Assembly: GCF_050624435.1 (NCBI RefSeq)
Contig: NC_134546.1
Coordinates: forward strand, 75,991,700-76,055,699
Source of the DNA: Tenrec ecaudatus
Taxonomy: Eukaryota; Chordata; Mammalia; Afrosoricida; Tenrecidae
Direction: 5' to 3'
Length of the DNA stretch: 64,000 bases
The first letter of the stretch is position 1; each line of letters begins with the position of its first letter. The position numbers and the translations under genes were made by a program. A model generated the notes under the pieces. It saw only the letters and a list, made by a program, of their open reading frames with translations, was not told the DNA's origin and ran no database searches. Below, piece by piece: positions 32,001-44,401 of the stretch.

Positions 32001-32900
32001 ACTAAATACATCTAAACAACCTGGCGGAAAACATGTAAACATCCTAATGACCAACAACAAATAATTATATAGGAAAAATCACCATTCTAAAAAAAACCCC
32101 ACAAAAATTAAAATATAACGAGTTTCACTTTTTCTTTGCCCATGAAAGAACTCTGCTTTTCTATGAATATAAAAGTGCTGCTCTTAGGAACCTGCTCATG
32201 AGCTCTTAGAGTTCTTCAATTTAACTTATCACTGTTCAACTAGACCCCCTCTTTTGATTAGGTATACAAATCTCCCTCTAGAAGAAACAGTCCCGTCAAT
32301 GGAAATAGAAGGTATAGATGTATAGACCAAATTCACTTCTAGTTAAGAACATAAAGAGACAAAGAACTGTCATTTCCTAGAAAGGAGCCCAAAGGATCCA
32401 GAGAAGCAGGTGATCAAACATTCCAAACCAGAGCTGCTGACCTCTTTCTCTGAACGTTTTCACGAACCCTCACTTGGTATGATCTAAGCTCTCTCACCAG
32501 CTGGAAGCTAGAAATACCTTGGAAATCCTTACCAAGTCCTAGGCTGGGGTAGGGGCCCCACACTATTTTATACAGCAAAGATCCTTGGGGAGGGGATCCT
32601 TGGGGTGGTGTGGGGCAGTGGTCTCAACACCAAAAGCTTATTATTTTTCCCTTCCCCATTTAGGATGTATCCATTCTTGAAAGACCCCCGGGGTGAAGGT
32701 GAGATGGTCCTTCCCAATATAACTGTCTATCTAAATCTAGGAAATACAGCAGCTGGTGATAGTATTACAACCAAAAAAGTGAAATGTAAACATGCAGTTT
32801 AGAAGAGCAAAGTGAGTGAAAAAAATTAATAATAATGAACATTAAAAATTGTACCCAACTGATGATTTTCTATAGCCAAATACTCCATTTTCCAGGGAAA
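29020..32900. other. AT-rich intergenic DNA with minor repeats
   Basis: No genes or named transposons recognised. It contains a (GGT)n run at about 29357-29382, a GAAT run near 29490, and a perfect 13-bp stem hairpin at 29572-29602. Open frames stay under 90 codons. Confidence 0.45.
29572..29602. repeat. perfect hairpin, 13-bp stem, 5-nt loop
   Basis: agatctcctgatg (29572-29584) and its exact reverse complement (29590-29602) flank the loop tgttt. No element edge or transcript is evident around it. Confidence 0.9.
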
Positions 32901-33089
32901 GAGGGAAACGGATTCCATCGTCTTTCTGTAGCAGGACAGAGTTTGATCCTGGTTTACTCCAAAATTATGAGTCTTAACCACTAAACCGTGGATACTTCCA
33001 CGCTAAGGAGGCAGTATGGAGCTTTACGCTACAGCAAGTTCAAAATCTTTTTATTTTCTTACTTCTGTTTCTTCCTTTTTCTATTGTGG

Positions 33090-33880
33090 CCTCTTTCCCA
33101 ATCTTTTAAAAAATAATTTTATTGGGGGCTAGTACAAGTCTTACCACAATCCATACATCCATCCACTGTGCCAACCACATTTGCATATTTGTTGCCATCA
33201 TCATTCTCAAAACACTTGCCTTCTACCTGAACCTTTGCTGTCAGCTTCTCCTTTTATCCCCCTTCCTCCCCACTACCCCCACCCCCTCATGAACCCTTCA
33301 TAATTTATAAATTATTATTATTTTTTCATATCTTACACTGTCTGATGTCTCCCTTCACCCACTTTTCTGTTGAACATCCCTTAGGGAGGAGGTTATATTT
33401 CCCCACCTTTCTAACCCACCCTTCCTCCACCCTCCTAGTATCGCCACTCTGATGGTCCTGAAGGGATCATCTGTCCTGGATTTCCTGAATTTCCAGTTCC
33501 TGCCTGTACTAGTGTACATTCTCTGGTCTTGCCATAATTTTAAGGTAGAATGGGGAACAAGACAGTAAGGTGTGGGAAAGCATTTAAAAATAGAGGAAAG
33601 TTGTCTATTTCACCATTGCTGCACAGCACCCTGACTGGCTCGTCTCCTAGCCAGGACCCATCTGTAAGGGGATGTCCCATTGTCTACAGATAAGTCTTGG
33701 GTCCCCAATCTATATTCCCCCTCATTCAAAATGATTTGATTTTTTGTTCTTTGATGCTTGATAACTGATCCCTTTAACATCTCATGATCATACAGGCTGG
33801 TGTGTGTCTTCCATGTGGGCTTTGTTGCTTCTGAGCTAGATGGTCACTCATTTACCTTCAAGTCTTTTTTATTTACTTTT
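33090..33880 (-). mobile_element. poly(A) retroelement family, ~0.8-kb 5'-truncated copy
   Basis: Reverse orientation: it begins at the 3' end 'ttttattgggggctagtaca' and reaches the module 'gtgggctttgttgcttctga' near 33820. The internal order is the same as the 53079-55521 copy. Confidence 0.8.
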
Positions 33881-33889
33881 ATATTTCTG

Positions 33890-34080
33890 ATTTAGCTTTC
33901 TGGCATCATGATCCCAGCTATCACAGCCCCATGTGTGCAGAGTGGATCTGTAGGATTTTCAAGGTCATGACTGTTCAGATGCAGATTGTCAAGTCTGTCC
34001 TCCAGGGTACCTAACAGTGGACTCAAACTGCCAACCTCTGGGTTTGCCTGCCTCAGGAATTCCTTTATTTATGCTACACT
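33890..34080 (+). repeat. AfroSINE-type SINE, elephant-like subfamily
   Basis: 'atgtgtgcagagtggatctg', 'gattttcaaggtcatgactg' and 'actcaaactgccaacctctg' occur in family order. Confidence 0.55.
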
Positions 34081-34149
34081 GTCCTTAAATGAAACAAAGG
34101 TAGAGAAAGGGTAAAGTATTTGTCAACAGAATAAGCTTAGACCAACTAG

Positions 34150-34400
34150 CAAACCCCCAAACCAAACTCATTGCCATTGTCGATACTGACACAGCAACCC
34201 CGGTGTGTGTGTTTGTGAGAATGCAATAGGTGATGGGAGTAGAAAGCCCAGCTTTCCTGCCAGAGAGCTTTGCATGATGAAAGGAGTGCCTGGGTGGTGC
34301 AAGGTTAGCAGCTGGAATCCACCTCAACACCCGGCAGGGTTTCCTTGCTTTTGTATGCAGGGTCGGTAGGTCTAGAAATCAACTCTGTGGCACCTACCAA
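34150..34400. repeat. two abutting AfroSINE-type SINEs, head to head
   Basis: A plus copy (34150-34285, 'ccaaaccaaactcattgcca') meets a minus copy (34287-34400, 'gtgcctgggtggtgcaagg'). Both are truncated. Confidence 0.6.
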
Positions 34401-34749
34401 TGATGAGGTCATTATTAGTAGCCTCCAGGCAAAAGCTAGCATCTCTTTCAAAAAACTATAGAACGAGCTCCCCGTGCTGTTCTACTACCATAATGCTAAA
34501 AGTCTCCATCAATTCGAAGACATGTTATACAAGCAAATGACATTAAATGAAACAGGGCATTGTCGATATTTGAACCAAAACCATCTTTGAAAAGAGGAAA
34601 TGGGAAAGTATACTTAGAATGTGTAGGATTCAAATGATAAATGCACACATTAGTGAAGAGAGAGAATCGTGCTTGGGTGATTTGGGTTTTAGGACCACCC
34701 AAGAAAAATAAGGTGCATGTCAGAGAATAATGACCAGACAACACGGTAA

Positions 34750-34935
34750 CTCTTACCAAATCTATTGCTATCAAATAGATACTCACTCAGAGAGACCCTG
34801 TAGAAGGTTTCTGAGATGAATCTTTAAGAGAGAAGATATCCTCACCTTTCTCCCTCAGAGCAGCTGGTGAGTTTGAACCACCACCCTTGTGGTCAGCCAG
34901 CAAACAACAGACCCACAGCATCACCAAGTCTTTGC
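34750..34935 (+). repeat. AfroSINE-type SINE
   Basis: 3' part clear: 'tttctccctcagagcagctg' and 'gtgagtttgaaccaccaccc'. Confidence 0.65.
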
Positions 34936-34969
34936 CCTCAACCCTGAACTGCTCATATGAAAGGCAGAA

Positions 34970-35155
34970 CCAAACTAGACACAGCCATCAAGTCAATGCC
35001 AACTCACAGCTACCCACTGAAAAGGGGAGATTTTCCAAGACTGTAACACTAGGGCCTTAGAGAGGCCCGTCTTTCTCTCTCCGCTGGAGGTTTCCACTGC
35101 TGATCTTGCAGTTGGCAGCCCACCATGCAACCCCAGTGCCCACTAGGGCTCCTTT
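34970..35155 (+). repeat. AfroSINE-type SINE
   Basis: From 'accaaactagacacagccat' to 'gcccactagggctcc', a nearly full-length copy. Confidence 0.75.
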
Positions 35156-35306
35156 CTAAAAAACAGAGAGGGAGAAGAATGGATGAGGAAGACAGCATGA
35201 ATTTCCCATGTCAGAGAAGCTTCAACTCAGTAAGGTATACTATTCAAAATGATGAGGGTGGGTGGCAGAGCAATGGGAGGAAACAGAGTCAATGGACAAC
35301 CTAGAA

Positions 35307-35530
35307 CAGCGGTTCTCAACCTGTGGGTAGTGACCCCTTTGTGGGTTGAATGACCAATTCCCAGGAGTCACCTGAGACCATCGGAAACATTACAATTTAC
35401 ATTGCGGTTCCTAACAGTAGCAAAATTGCTGTTACGAAGTAGCAAGGCAATAATTTTATGGTTGGGGTGTCACTCCAACACAAGGAACTGTATTATAGGA
35501 TCGTGGCATTAGGAAGGTTGAGAACCACTG
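35307..35530 (-). mobile_element. SPIN non-autonomous hAT element, complete
   Basis: A 224-bp copy runs from CAGCGGTTCTCAACCTGTGG to ...GGTTGAGAACCACTG. Both termini and internal blocks such as 'gcaataattttatggttggg' match the SPIN family. The 8-bp target duplication acctagaa is perfect (35299-35306 and 35531-35538). SPIN is known for horizontal transfer into tenrec, bushbaby, bat, opossum and some other vertebrate lineages. Confidence 0.9.
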
Positions 35531-35539
35531 ACCTAGAAT

Positions 35540-36000
35540 GTTTGAGATCTAGTAAAAAGTTCAGTGAAGGAAGGGAGGGGTAGAAATATGAGCTATGGAC
35601 TAATTATGTACAGGATGTTTGGAACTTAATTTTATACTCTATTAGCTTTGTTTTTAGGGAAGAAAAGGGTGAGTGTGCATCAAAGTCTCAACTTTGAGGC
35701 ACTTGATTTGAAGGAGTCTCTAACTCTAGCTTTAGATATCAATATCAAGTCAGACCCTATTGTAAGTTAAACTTAAGCTATTTCTCTAATGCCTCCTGTC
35801 TTAAAGCAAACTTATACAGCTAAAAATGTTTTTCCTTTGTGCTTATGCATTGATGTAGAAAGAGTATAGAAGGAATTTCTTCAACAAGAAGGTGCCAAAA
35901 AACGCGTGGGTGTTAGTGTTCTCTTAATGCCTTTTGAATTGAGAAAGACATCCTGATAGCTACTAAAAACCCATAAGAATTGTATCAGTTTACAATTATG
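35540..36000. other. unidentified stretch
   Basis: No gene or named repeat. Confidence 0.45.
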
Positions 36001-36002
36001 GA

Positions 36003-36170
36003 AGGAGCCCCGATGGCTCTGAGGACTCATCACTGTGCTGCTCGCTGAATCCAAGTCAGTGGCTCAAAACTACCCGCAGATCTGCAGCATAGAAAGGAGG
36101 CACTTTGTTCCCATAAGATTTACAGATTGGGAACCAATGGCAGTGGGCTGGGTTAGCACTTATACAGGGT
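36003..36170 (-). repeat. partial AfroSINE-type SINE
   Basis: Antisense start 'gagccccgatggctctgag' and end 'aaccaatggcagtgggctgg'; heavily diverged. Confidence 0.5.
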
Positions 36171-36339
36171 GGCCAATCCCTACAACCTCCAGTCAAGTAT
36201 TCTCTAAATCAATCAAAGCCAAAACCTGCTCTGAATTGTCCCTCCTCTCATTTCTCTAATTTCACGTTCTCCAGTCAAAATTATACCAACCAAATTCCTG
36301 ATATCTGCCTAGTTAAAGGTGCTAGTAGCTGGGCTGCCT

Positions 36340-36415
36340 CAGACTGCTTGGTTTCTAAAACTTGAGCTTTCATATGAGCAACCGGTGGTCTGTTCCACAG
36401 TGGCATGCTGGATTT
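36340..36415 (-). mobile_element. short RTE LINE fragment
   Basis: 'catatgagcaaccggtggtc' followed by 'tgttccacagtggc' parallels 15975-16010 of the longer RTE copy. Confidence 0.45.
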
Positions 36416-36419
36416 GGAT

Positions 36420-37580
36420 TTTTACCCTAAGAGTCTGACTCCCTATTCCACACTCCCAGCTTTCTCATCCCATACTCTCTGAGACAGAAATAAATTCTAA
36501 ATGTACTGTGAAATGAAAAGCGAACTATTCTTAATGTATGCACACCTGTTTGTATAGAGACAAGTGCATAAAAAACAAACAGACTTACATAGAGTGCTTT
36601 CAAAAAGTAGTGTTAAAAAGGACCCTATTATTCCATTCCACTGTCCCGTGAACCTCTTAGAGCTTGTTCATAGATAACGCGAGAGGTATAAAAAAGGGCA
36701 CTATTGTCGTGCACAGGAAGGACAGCTGTCTCAGTAGGATATGATCTGGGGTGGAGGTGATATGGGAGGATCACTAAAGGTTGGGTCTGATAGAGGGAAG
36801 CAGCAGCATATGCAGATTTGGGAGTGACAACAATCCTTGCGATACTCATAAGGAGTCTAGTTTGGCTAGATGCTAGTTCAAAGGGGGAGAGTAGGGAGGG
36901 TGACAAAAGCTAAGGCTGACTAAGTTGCCAAGAAGCACAGTGATTACTCTATTTTTATTCTATGATGAAGAATTTGGAACTTACTCTGAGGTCAAATGGG
37001 AACCAATAACCAAGTGAATGATCAAATGTAAAAGGTCACAAATGAGAACGATTTGCTTGATACTAGATCAGTCTATCTTCCTTGTCTTTTATTGCAATCA
37101 TAAGCAGCAGGACTAGCTGTTGCCCTTATTTTCTGAACCAAATGTCTGCGTTCAGGCTAAGAGTTTTCAGGGATGTCAGAAAAGAATGAAGGGCTATAGG
37201 GAGCCACATATATTTCAAAGCTTTGTTAAAGATATGGATCATGATGGGAAAATTAGGAATAACTGACTCCATTAGGAATGCTTCTTCATTAGGAACCTTC
37301 TTCATTAGGAATGCTTATACATCACTATATTTTCTTAGATATGCCTAGAGGGATGTGTAATATGATTTTTATTATCTCAACAATGAAGGGGGGATTCATT
37401 TTCTATTTAGAATTCAAGAATCAATATTAAAATTAACAAATCTTATCGACACACCTTTATCTAGGTTTCCACCTATTTTTTCCAACTACTGTATCAGAAG
37501 TGAGTCCTATATTTTTTTTCTCTACCTGTGTTCTTTTTAATGTTACAAGACACAAATTTAGTTGTTTAAATGAGTGAACA
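36420..37580. other. unidentified AT-rich stretch
   Basis: A 92-codon minus frame at 36628-36906 has no features. A short tandem repeat of 'cattaggaatgcttcttc' type lies at about 37270-37315. Confidence 0.4.
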
Positions 37581-37598
37581 CTAAAAAAATGAGCTGAA

Positions 37599-39308
37599 CG
37601 TGTCGATGTTGCTTCTGTCAAAGTCATGTTCTTATGGGCCACTTGGGCGCAGTCAAAGTCATATGCATTTGTATGCACATATTACTATGTCAGTAGGTCC
37701 ACCTAGACAAGATAGGCTGGACAAATAATGAGAGAAGAAAACAACAGGACCAACGGTCCTGGAGGGACATGAGAGCGTGGGAGGTAGGGGAAGGGAGGAG
37801 ATGTCGCCCAACACAGGGACAAGGGAACAGCGAGTGGTTCAAAACCAGAGGCGGGAGGGGAGGGGAGGACTGGTAGGGAGTGACCAAGAGCAAGGTAACT
37901 GAGAGGAATTACTGAAACCAGAATTCAGGCTAAACATGGTAATGGGATGGGAGGAAATCGAAAGGAAATAGAGGAAAGGCGTAGGAGGCAAAGTGCATAC
38001 AGAGAAGCCTAAATACAGACATGTACATATGTAAATATATTTATGATTATGGGGGCAATAGACTTATATGCATATATTTTTAGGTTTAGTAGTAGGGTAG
38101 CAGATGGACATTGGGCCTCCTCATGCATAATCCCCCAATACAAAAGCACCTCGCCCTGCTAAACAGTCATTGCAGGATACCTACCTTCCCGACATGATCA
38201 CTGAAGACAGACGTGTGTGTAAGCAAATGTGGTGAAGAAAGCTGATGGTGCCCGGCTATCAAAAAGATATAGCATCTGGGGTCTTAAAGGCAAATAAGCG
38301 GCCATCTAGCTCAGAAGCAACAAAGCCCACAGAGAAGAAGCACACAGCCTAAGCGAATACAAGGTGTTGAATGGACCATGTAGCAGACACCAAGGAACAA
38401 AAACAATCATTGTGTGATCACTTTCCTCACATAATCGCTGAAGACGAAAGTGTGCATAAGCAAGAGTGGTGAAGAAGGCTGATGGTGCCCGGCTACTGAG
38501 AGATATAGCGTCTGGGGACTTAAAGGCTTGAAAGCAAACAAGTGGGCATCTAGCCCAGAAGCAACCAAGCCCACACGGAAGCAGCACACCAACATAGGTG
38601 ATCATGAAGGGCAGAGGAGACCAGGTCTACAACAACAAAGGTGGGGTGGTGGTGAGAATCACATCACCGTGAAAGAGGGGGAGTGCGTGATGGGGACCCA
38701 ATGCCCATCTGTAGACAGCTGGACACCCCTTCCAGAGGGGTAGTGTGGAGGAGATAGGCCACACAGGGTTCAGTGTAGCAGCAATGAAACTCAAAACCTT
38801 CCTCTAGTTCCTGAACGCTTCCTCCCCTCCCAATCATCATGACTCCAATTCTACCTTGCCTTGCGGACCTGGTTATACCAGAGGATGTACAGCGGTGCAG
38901 TGGGGATCTGTAGGCACAGGGAATCTAGGAAAGACGAACCCCTCAACACCAGCGGTGGGAGTGGCAGACACCAGGAGGGAAGGGGGTGTAGAAAGGGAGA
39001 ACCGATCTTGGAGATTTATGTGTAACCTCCTCTCTGGGAGATGGGCAATGTGGAGGCGGGTGAGGGGAGACGCCGGGGAATGTAAGATAAGATATAATAA
39101 TTATTTATAAACTATCAAGGGACCAGGGGTGGGATCAGGGAGGGAGGGTGACGGGGGAAAAAAAGGGAAACCGAGCTGATTCCAGGAACCCAAGTGGAAG
39201 GAGAATTATGAGAATGACGAGTGCAATGAATTTATAAGGGTGCTTTACTCAATTGATGTATGTACAGACTGTGATAAGAGCCTTATGAGCCCCAATAAAA
39301 AGATTTTT
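37599..39308 (+). mobile_element. poly(A) retroelement family, 1.7-kb copy with target duplication
   Basis: The 15-bp sequence AAAAAATGAGCTGAA occurs at about 37584-37598 and again at 39309-39323, flanking the element. The A-rich start of the duplication fits L1-type endonuclease targeting. The 'gatggtgcccggctac/tatc' module is present twice (38234 and 38471). No intact coding frame. Confidence 0.85.
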
Positions 39309-39329
39309 AAAAAATGAGCTGAAATGGGA

Positions 39330-40310
39330 AAGCTGACCTAATTCTCATTGAGAAGTTAAGAAACAGAGAAGAAAGAGAGTTTAGGTAAGGATGATGCATA
39401 TCTTTATAATATGCAGTCATCATTTATATCATATTTTAGAGATTAGAACTCACTTGGGAATTGGCTAAATAGAAAAATGCAAACATATTTTCAATTTATC
39501 TTCATTTTAGGTAATAAAGGAAAAATGTTGCTTAATCTACTCTGATAAACATTCAAATATTGATATATATATATATATATATCATTTTAAAAGAGTGAAG
39601 TCTGGTCTTACTGATATAAAAATTAATAGTTCAAGTCATGGTTTAAAAGCTACAGCAGGTTTTTGTAATTTATAATATTTTCCTTAAAACTAGAATAAAC
39701 TTTCCATTCGGTATTTTTAGAAATTTAATTACCTATAAAATATTTTTAGAATTAAAAATATCTTTGAAAAGAAAATTAAGATTTTTCAGTAGAATCTCAA
39801 GTACACAACTGCAGAATGTGGTAATGCCCTGGTGTCACGTGAAAATCCGATAGATAAAAGATGTAGTGAAGTTATTAGGAAATACGAATTGTGCATGTAA
39901 CACTTCATTCATGTGTACATAAAGATTTCAGGCATACCTTGATGAAGAAAGGATAAGCAGAAGTTAATGTTTCTATGAAGAAAGGATAAGCAGAAATCTA
40001 GTTGGTTTGCTTTATGACTCTCTGGAATTAGAAACCAATATATCCAGGGGCTTGAAAAGCACCACTAGCTTCTCACTTCATTTTACCCCGAACTTCATAA
40101 AGCCCCAAGTTGTGTACAATAAGGAGATCCCAAAAGATTATGAAAACGGATGTCAGTCTCTATTACCCTTCTCTTAGAAAGCTGGCCTGGAAGTCTTAAC
40201 CCATGCTAGCAGGCAACACACAGATAAAAGGTATTTCATTGGCAAAGAAGCAAAACTTTACTTGTGATTGATATGATTATATATATTATAACTTCCAGAC
40301 TTCTTCAGAA
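39330..40310. other. AT-rich stretch with (AT)n
   Basis: An (AT)n tract lies at about 39561-39581. A ~35-bp unit containing 'gaagaaaggataagcagaa' is tandemly repeated near 39940-39995. Nothing else recognised. Confidence 0.5.
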
Positions 40311-40316
40311 AGAATA

Positions 40317-41075
40317 TTGTTGGACCCAATTATGACAATTCAACACAACTACAGGATCAGCCTGTGTGATCATGGGATGTCAATGGGATCAGGTATCAGG
40401 CATCAAGGATCCAGAAGAAAAAATCATATCAATTTGAATGAAGGTGATTGCGACATGGAGACCCAAAGCCCATCTGCAGACAATTGGACATCCACTTACA
40501 GAAGGGTCACAAGGAAGAGATGAGCCAGTCAGGGTGCAGTATAACACCGATGAAACATACAACTTTCCTCTACTTTAACCCTTCTCCCTGCCACCCCATC
40601 CCCTACTCTCATGATCCCAATTCTCCCTTACAATTGCGGGTAGAGCAGAGCATGTACACGGGTAGAAATAAGAGCTAGAACAGAGGGACGCCAGGACAGA
40701 TAAAGCCCTCAGGACCAACAACGAGTGTAGCAATACCAGGAGGGTACGGGGAAGGTTGGTGGGCAAAGGGGGAACCAATCACAATGATCTACATAGAATG
40801 CCCTCCTTGGGGGCTGGACAACAGAAAAGTGGGTAAAGGGAGACCTCAGTCAGTGTAAGACATGAAAAAAATAATAAAAATTTATAAATTATCAAGGGTA
40901 AGTGAGGGAGGGAGGGGGAAAAGTGAGGAGCTGATACCTTGGCTCAAGTAGAAAGAAAATGTTTAGAAAATGATGATGGTAACAAGTGTGCAAATGTGCT
41001 TGTCACAACGTATGTATGTATGTATGATGATAAGAGCTGCATGAGCCATCAGAAAAATGATTAAAAAAATAAAGT
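40317..41075 (+). mobile_element. poly(A) retroelement family, 5'-truncated copy
   Basis: Family blocks from 'ggtatcaggcatcaagg' through 'tcatgatcccaattctccct' to 'agaaaaatgattaaaaaaa'. Older than the 53-kb copy, to judge from its divergence. Confidence 0.8.
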
Positions 41076-41079
41076 GACG

Positions 41080-41440
41080 GAATCAGCACAGGAAAATCAG
41101 CTGGATCCCTTCCTATGACACAGAGTGGTGACAGGACCAGGGCGATGCAGGCCATGTAGATCATCTCACGATCCAGGACGGATGGCAAGGTGGTAGTTTC
41201 AGCCTCAGTGCCCAGCAGTGGGAGAAGGGATACTTAACCATGCAGCATGCTGCAGTGTTCGCAACAGCAAGGAATCTGAGCCACACTGCACAGCACGGAT
41301 GGGCCTGGAGGTCATTCTGCTGAGTGAAATTCCTCGAGCACAGAAGGGTAAACATGACAGGAGGCAGGCTAATTATAGAACACTTTTTACAACTAACATA
41401 ATGACTCCCCACATCACTGCCTCAGTTAATACGGTTTCAT
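41080..41440 (+). mobile_element. L1 ORF2 3' fragment
   Basis: 'ggagaagggatacttaacc', 'gatgggcctggaggtcattc' and 'tgctgagtgaaattcctcga' match the C-terminal end of L1 ORF2, with frame breaks. Confidence 0.65.
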
Positions 41441-41449
41441 GAAGCTCTT

Positions 41450-42600
41450 TTAACACCAAAAACCAAGGTTCTATTTCTTTTTTTTTTCGTGTGTGAAACG
41501 TAATGATTTAGTCAACTCCCTATTTGACACTGGAGAAAATACAGACTCAGAGAGACTATTGAGCTTCTCAGAGGTCACAGAGCCAATTAACAGCAGACCT
41601 TTCCTCTATTTAAGCCGCCCCTTCTACTATGCTCGCTGTTTCCTCTTGTTTGGGGAAATGGAGATTGGTAAAGGAAACTTAAGGGAAACGGACCCATAAA
41701 ACGTATTCTGTAGCTCAGTGATGTACAGGTATGAGATATGAAAGAGTTGCTATAACCGTACTATAAATACTAAAGTTACTGAATAAAATAAATAAACACA
41801 ACCTATTAGCCTAGTTTCTGCTACTGGACATGAGCACACCACATGTGAGTTGCAACTGGACACATACTGTATGAACTTCCATGTACGAAACAAGCCCATA
41901 GACAGACGCCACCGCTGAAATTCAGAATAAACTTGATGATGGAAACCAGCAGTCTATTTCTATTTCTAGCTGAGGAACAAATGTGACCCAAACAATGTTC
42001 TACCTTGAGGTTTTATTTTTATCTTTGATACATTTATATAACAACATTTAGAGAAATAATTATTGGAGGAATTAAATGGACATTGGAGGAATTAAATGAA
42101 CATTGAAGAATAGCAACATGAATAAGATAAATGGAGAAAAATTCTGAAATTGATAGTGCACTAAAATCCAGAGTAAAATTAATCTTGTGATTTGAAGCCG
42201 ATGAAAACCATTTACTGAGTCGTCTGTGCCATGCATTGTCTTGGGTGCTGGCTGTGCACACAGGTACTAGTAAAGCTTTGATAAAACAGTATCAGTTATA
42301 TAGCTTATAATGCTTATACGATTTATAAAGCTGTCTGAGATAAAATTTTAAGTTCAAACTCAGAGGAAGGACTCATACTGAGAAAAGAATTTTATGTGCT
42401 GTAAAATCTCACAATATTCTTGCTCAGGTTAATTTTAACTTCTGTAGTTGTACTAATATATCCTTGAATGAGGAACCAATGAAAATGTACAATTCCTTCT
42501 GACACAGAGGATACACTATTTCACTAGGGAACTAGAATGTGAAATCTGAAACCGAAAATCAGCAAAAGGCATATGAAGTTGTCTATTTAGCATTCAGACA
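41450..42600. other. unidentified AT-rich stretch
   Basis: No exon of the minus-strand coiled-coil gene is seen here. A ~20-bp unit 'attggaggaattaaatg' is repeated in tandem near 42061-42102. Confidence 0.4.
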
Positions 42601-42604
42601 ATAT

Positions 42605-42745
42605 TAGCTGACTCACTCATTGACAAGGAGTCACTGCTGGCCCATCGCCACCCTAGGGGACAAGGCAAAACTGCCCCTGTGTGTTCTCAAGACTGAGCCT
42701 CCTTATGAGACTAGAAAGCTTTGTCATTCTCCCAACATTTTCAGC
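42605..42745 (+). repeat. partial AfroSINE-type SINE
   Basis: 'gacaaggagtcactgctggc' and 'gactagaaagctttgtcat' are diverged family blocks. Confidence 0.55.
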
Positions 42746-43055
42746 TAGCGAGGCAATTGTAAAAGATGAACTACATGCAAAAGGTTACTTGCATGGCCAA
42801 AGGAAGCGACCTCCAACCACTAGTTCAACTGAAACAGTGATACAATTCATTTCCTCCACGTAAGAGAGACCCAGCTACTTAGAGAGCCACAGCAACAGAA
42901 ACCAGCGTGAAATTTAGGTCTCTTTCCTGCATGGCTACGCATGACATTAGCTTAATATGTACAGAGCAAATAAACAAGTGATTATTTCACCAAATTAACA
43001 GCCAGATTAACATATAAGAAATCGGCACCTTAAAGTATAACATAACAAACCTTAC

Positions 43056-43268
43056 CCAAGTGGTCATCTGTGCTGTCATCCGCATCCTGGTGCCTACTTG
43101 CGGGAGGAACTCCAATGTAAATTTCTATGAAATATAGAACTAGTTGGAGCAGTTCCAAGAAAAGATGCCTCTTGGGCTTGCTGCATCACAAGGCTGTTGA
43201 ATAAGGTTTGGTTCTGCTGCTTTTCCAGGGCTAGATTTGCACTGACCTCAGAGAGCCTCTCAGTGTTT
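43056..43268 (-). pseudogene. ANKRD26-like exon E, 213 nt, frame broken
   Basis: Acceptor 'tcatcttcacag', donor GTAAGG. With exon D's last two bases it begins KNTERLSEVSANLALEKQQNQ, as in the family. The first frame runs to a TAG after SSIFHRNL...; the family-like continuation VPPASRHQDADDSTDDHL is in another frame. A deletion of some 25-30 nt relative to relatives would explain both the shortening and the shift. The final exon(s) were not found below 43056. Confidence 0.75.
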
Positions 43269-43484
43269 CTGTGAAGATGACAAAAAGCAAACGGCTCTTA
43301 CTCCACTTCTTTGTTCCCTAAATGATCCTTCAGTCAAGCTCACTAAGTTAAATGTTGCTATAATGGAGAAGTTATACAGAAAGGCGTTTGTTTATGCTTC
43401 CTAAAACTCCCTCTGGTGGTAATAAAAGTATTAACAATTTCATAATGCAAGTTTGAGATGTGCCCTTGGGATAGAAATTGTGCT

Positions 43485-43575
43485 GTTGGGCTTTCTACTC
43501 CCTTAAACAGTTCCACCTTCTGAAACCCACAGGGAGTCGCCATGAGCCACCTTGGCAGTGAGTTTGGTTTTCCGT
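43485..43575 (-). repeat. partial AfroSINE-type SINE
   Basis: 'ggctttctactcccttaaac' and 'ggcagtgagtttggttttc' in the intron between exons D and E. Confidence 0.7.
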
Positions 43576-43587
43576 TTGTTGTCAGGA

Positions 43588-43985
43588 AGAAACCCTGGGG
43601 GCAAAGCGGTTGAAATGCTCAGCTGATGGCTGACTGATTGACTGACTATGGGCACCCTAGCTGCTCTACAGGACAAAACTGTGGTGGCCTGTGTAAGAGA
43701 GAGCCTTGGGCCATATGGGCCAGCCCAGGCCGGAATACCTTTTCCCAGTGGCTCCCAGGGAGGGAGTGGATTAGGGTTCAGTTTGGCTTGAGGTTTGGTG
43801 CTGGTGAGTCCCTTCTGACTCAGAGTGGCTCCCAGTGACCGAGTCGAATGGCCCGAGGGTGCTTTCTTGGCCGTGATTTCTAAGTAAGCAGAGTGCCAAA
43901 TCTTTCTCCGGTGGAGCGGCTGGGTGGACTCACTGCCAACCTGTTCCTAAGAAGCTCAGTGCTCAACTGCTTGCACCACCAGCCT
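43588..43985. repeat. two diverged AfroSINE-type SINEs
   Basis: A minus copy (about 43588-43800) starts 'gaaaccctgggggcaaagcg'. A plus copy (43800-43985) shows 'gagtcccttctgactcagag' and 'tctttctccggtggagcgg'. Confidence 0.6.
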
Positions 43986-44189
43986 CAGCTTCTAAAACTC
44001 TGTTAAAGTGTCTACTTCAGGGAATGCTGAAATACAATTCTATAATGTAAAGTGTGTATACATTAGAAAGCTCCAGCAATAACTGTATACTAGTAGTACA
44101 TCAGACTTTCAAGAAGATCATAATATAGAAAATGATAATAATAAAGCCAAACAAAGCCAAAACAGGAAAGAGATATAAGCTGGCCGACA

Positions 44190-44248
44190 GGAGACTATAT
44201 TGGAATTGAAGAGGGCCCGTTCTTTTCTATTGACCAATGTTTCTTTAG
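44190..44248 (+). repeat. inverted repeat arm 1 (unnamed repeat)
   Basis: About 59 bp, 'ggagactatattggaattga' to 'ccaatgtttctttag', whose reverse complement recurs at 46347-46406 with only a few differences. Confidence 0.85.
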
Positions 44249-44401
44249 TCATTTGAAAGATAAACTGATTTGCTGATGCTGTTTCCCACATTATACTGCC
44301 AATTCGCACTTCTTAAATCACAAAACCGGCTCACTAAACCTTAGGTTTCAGAAGTCTGTCAATGAGTTCAATTTAGTGTCGGTGTTTCTCTTTTGACTTA
44401 C

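Noticed and set aside
38234..38540. CRISPR-like repeat spacing of the retroelement module
   Set aside because: Only two copies about 240 bp apart inside a eukaryotic retroelement; no short regular repeats or spacers.
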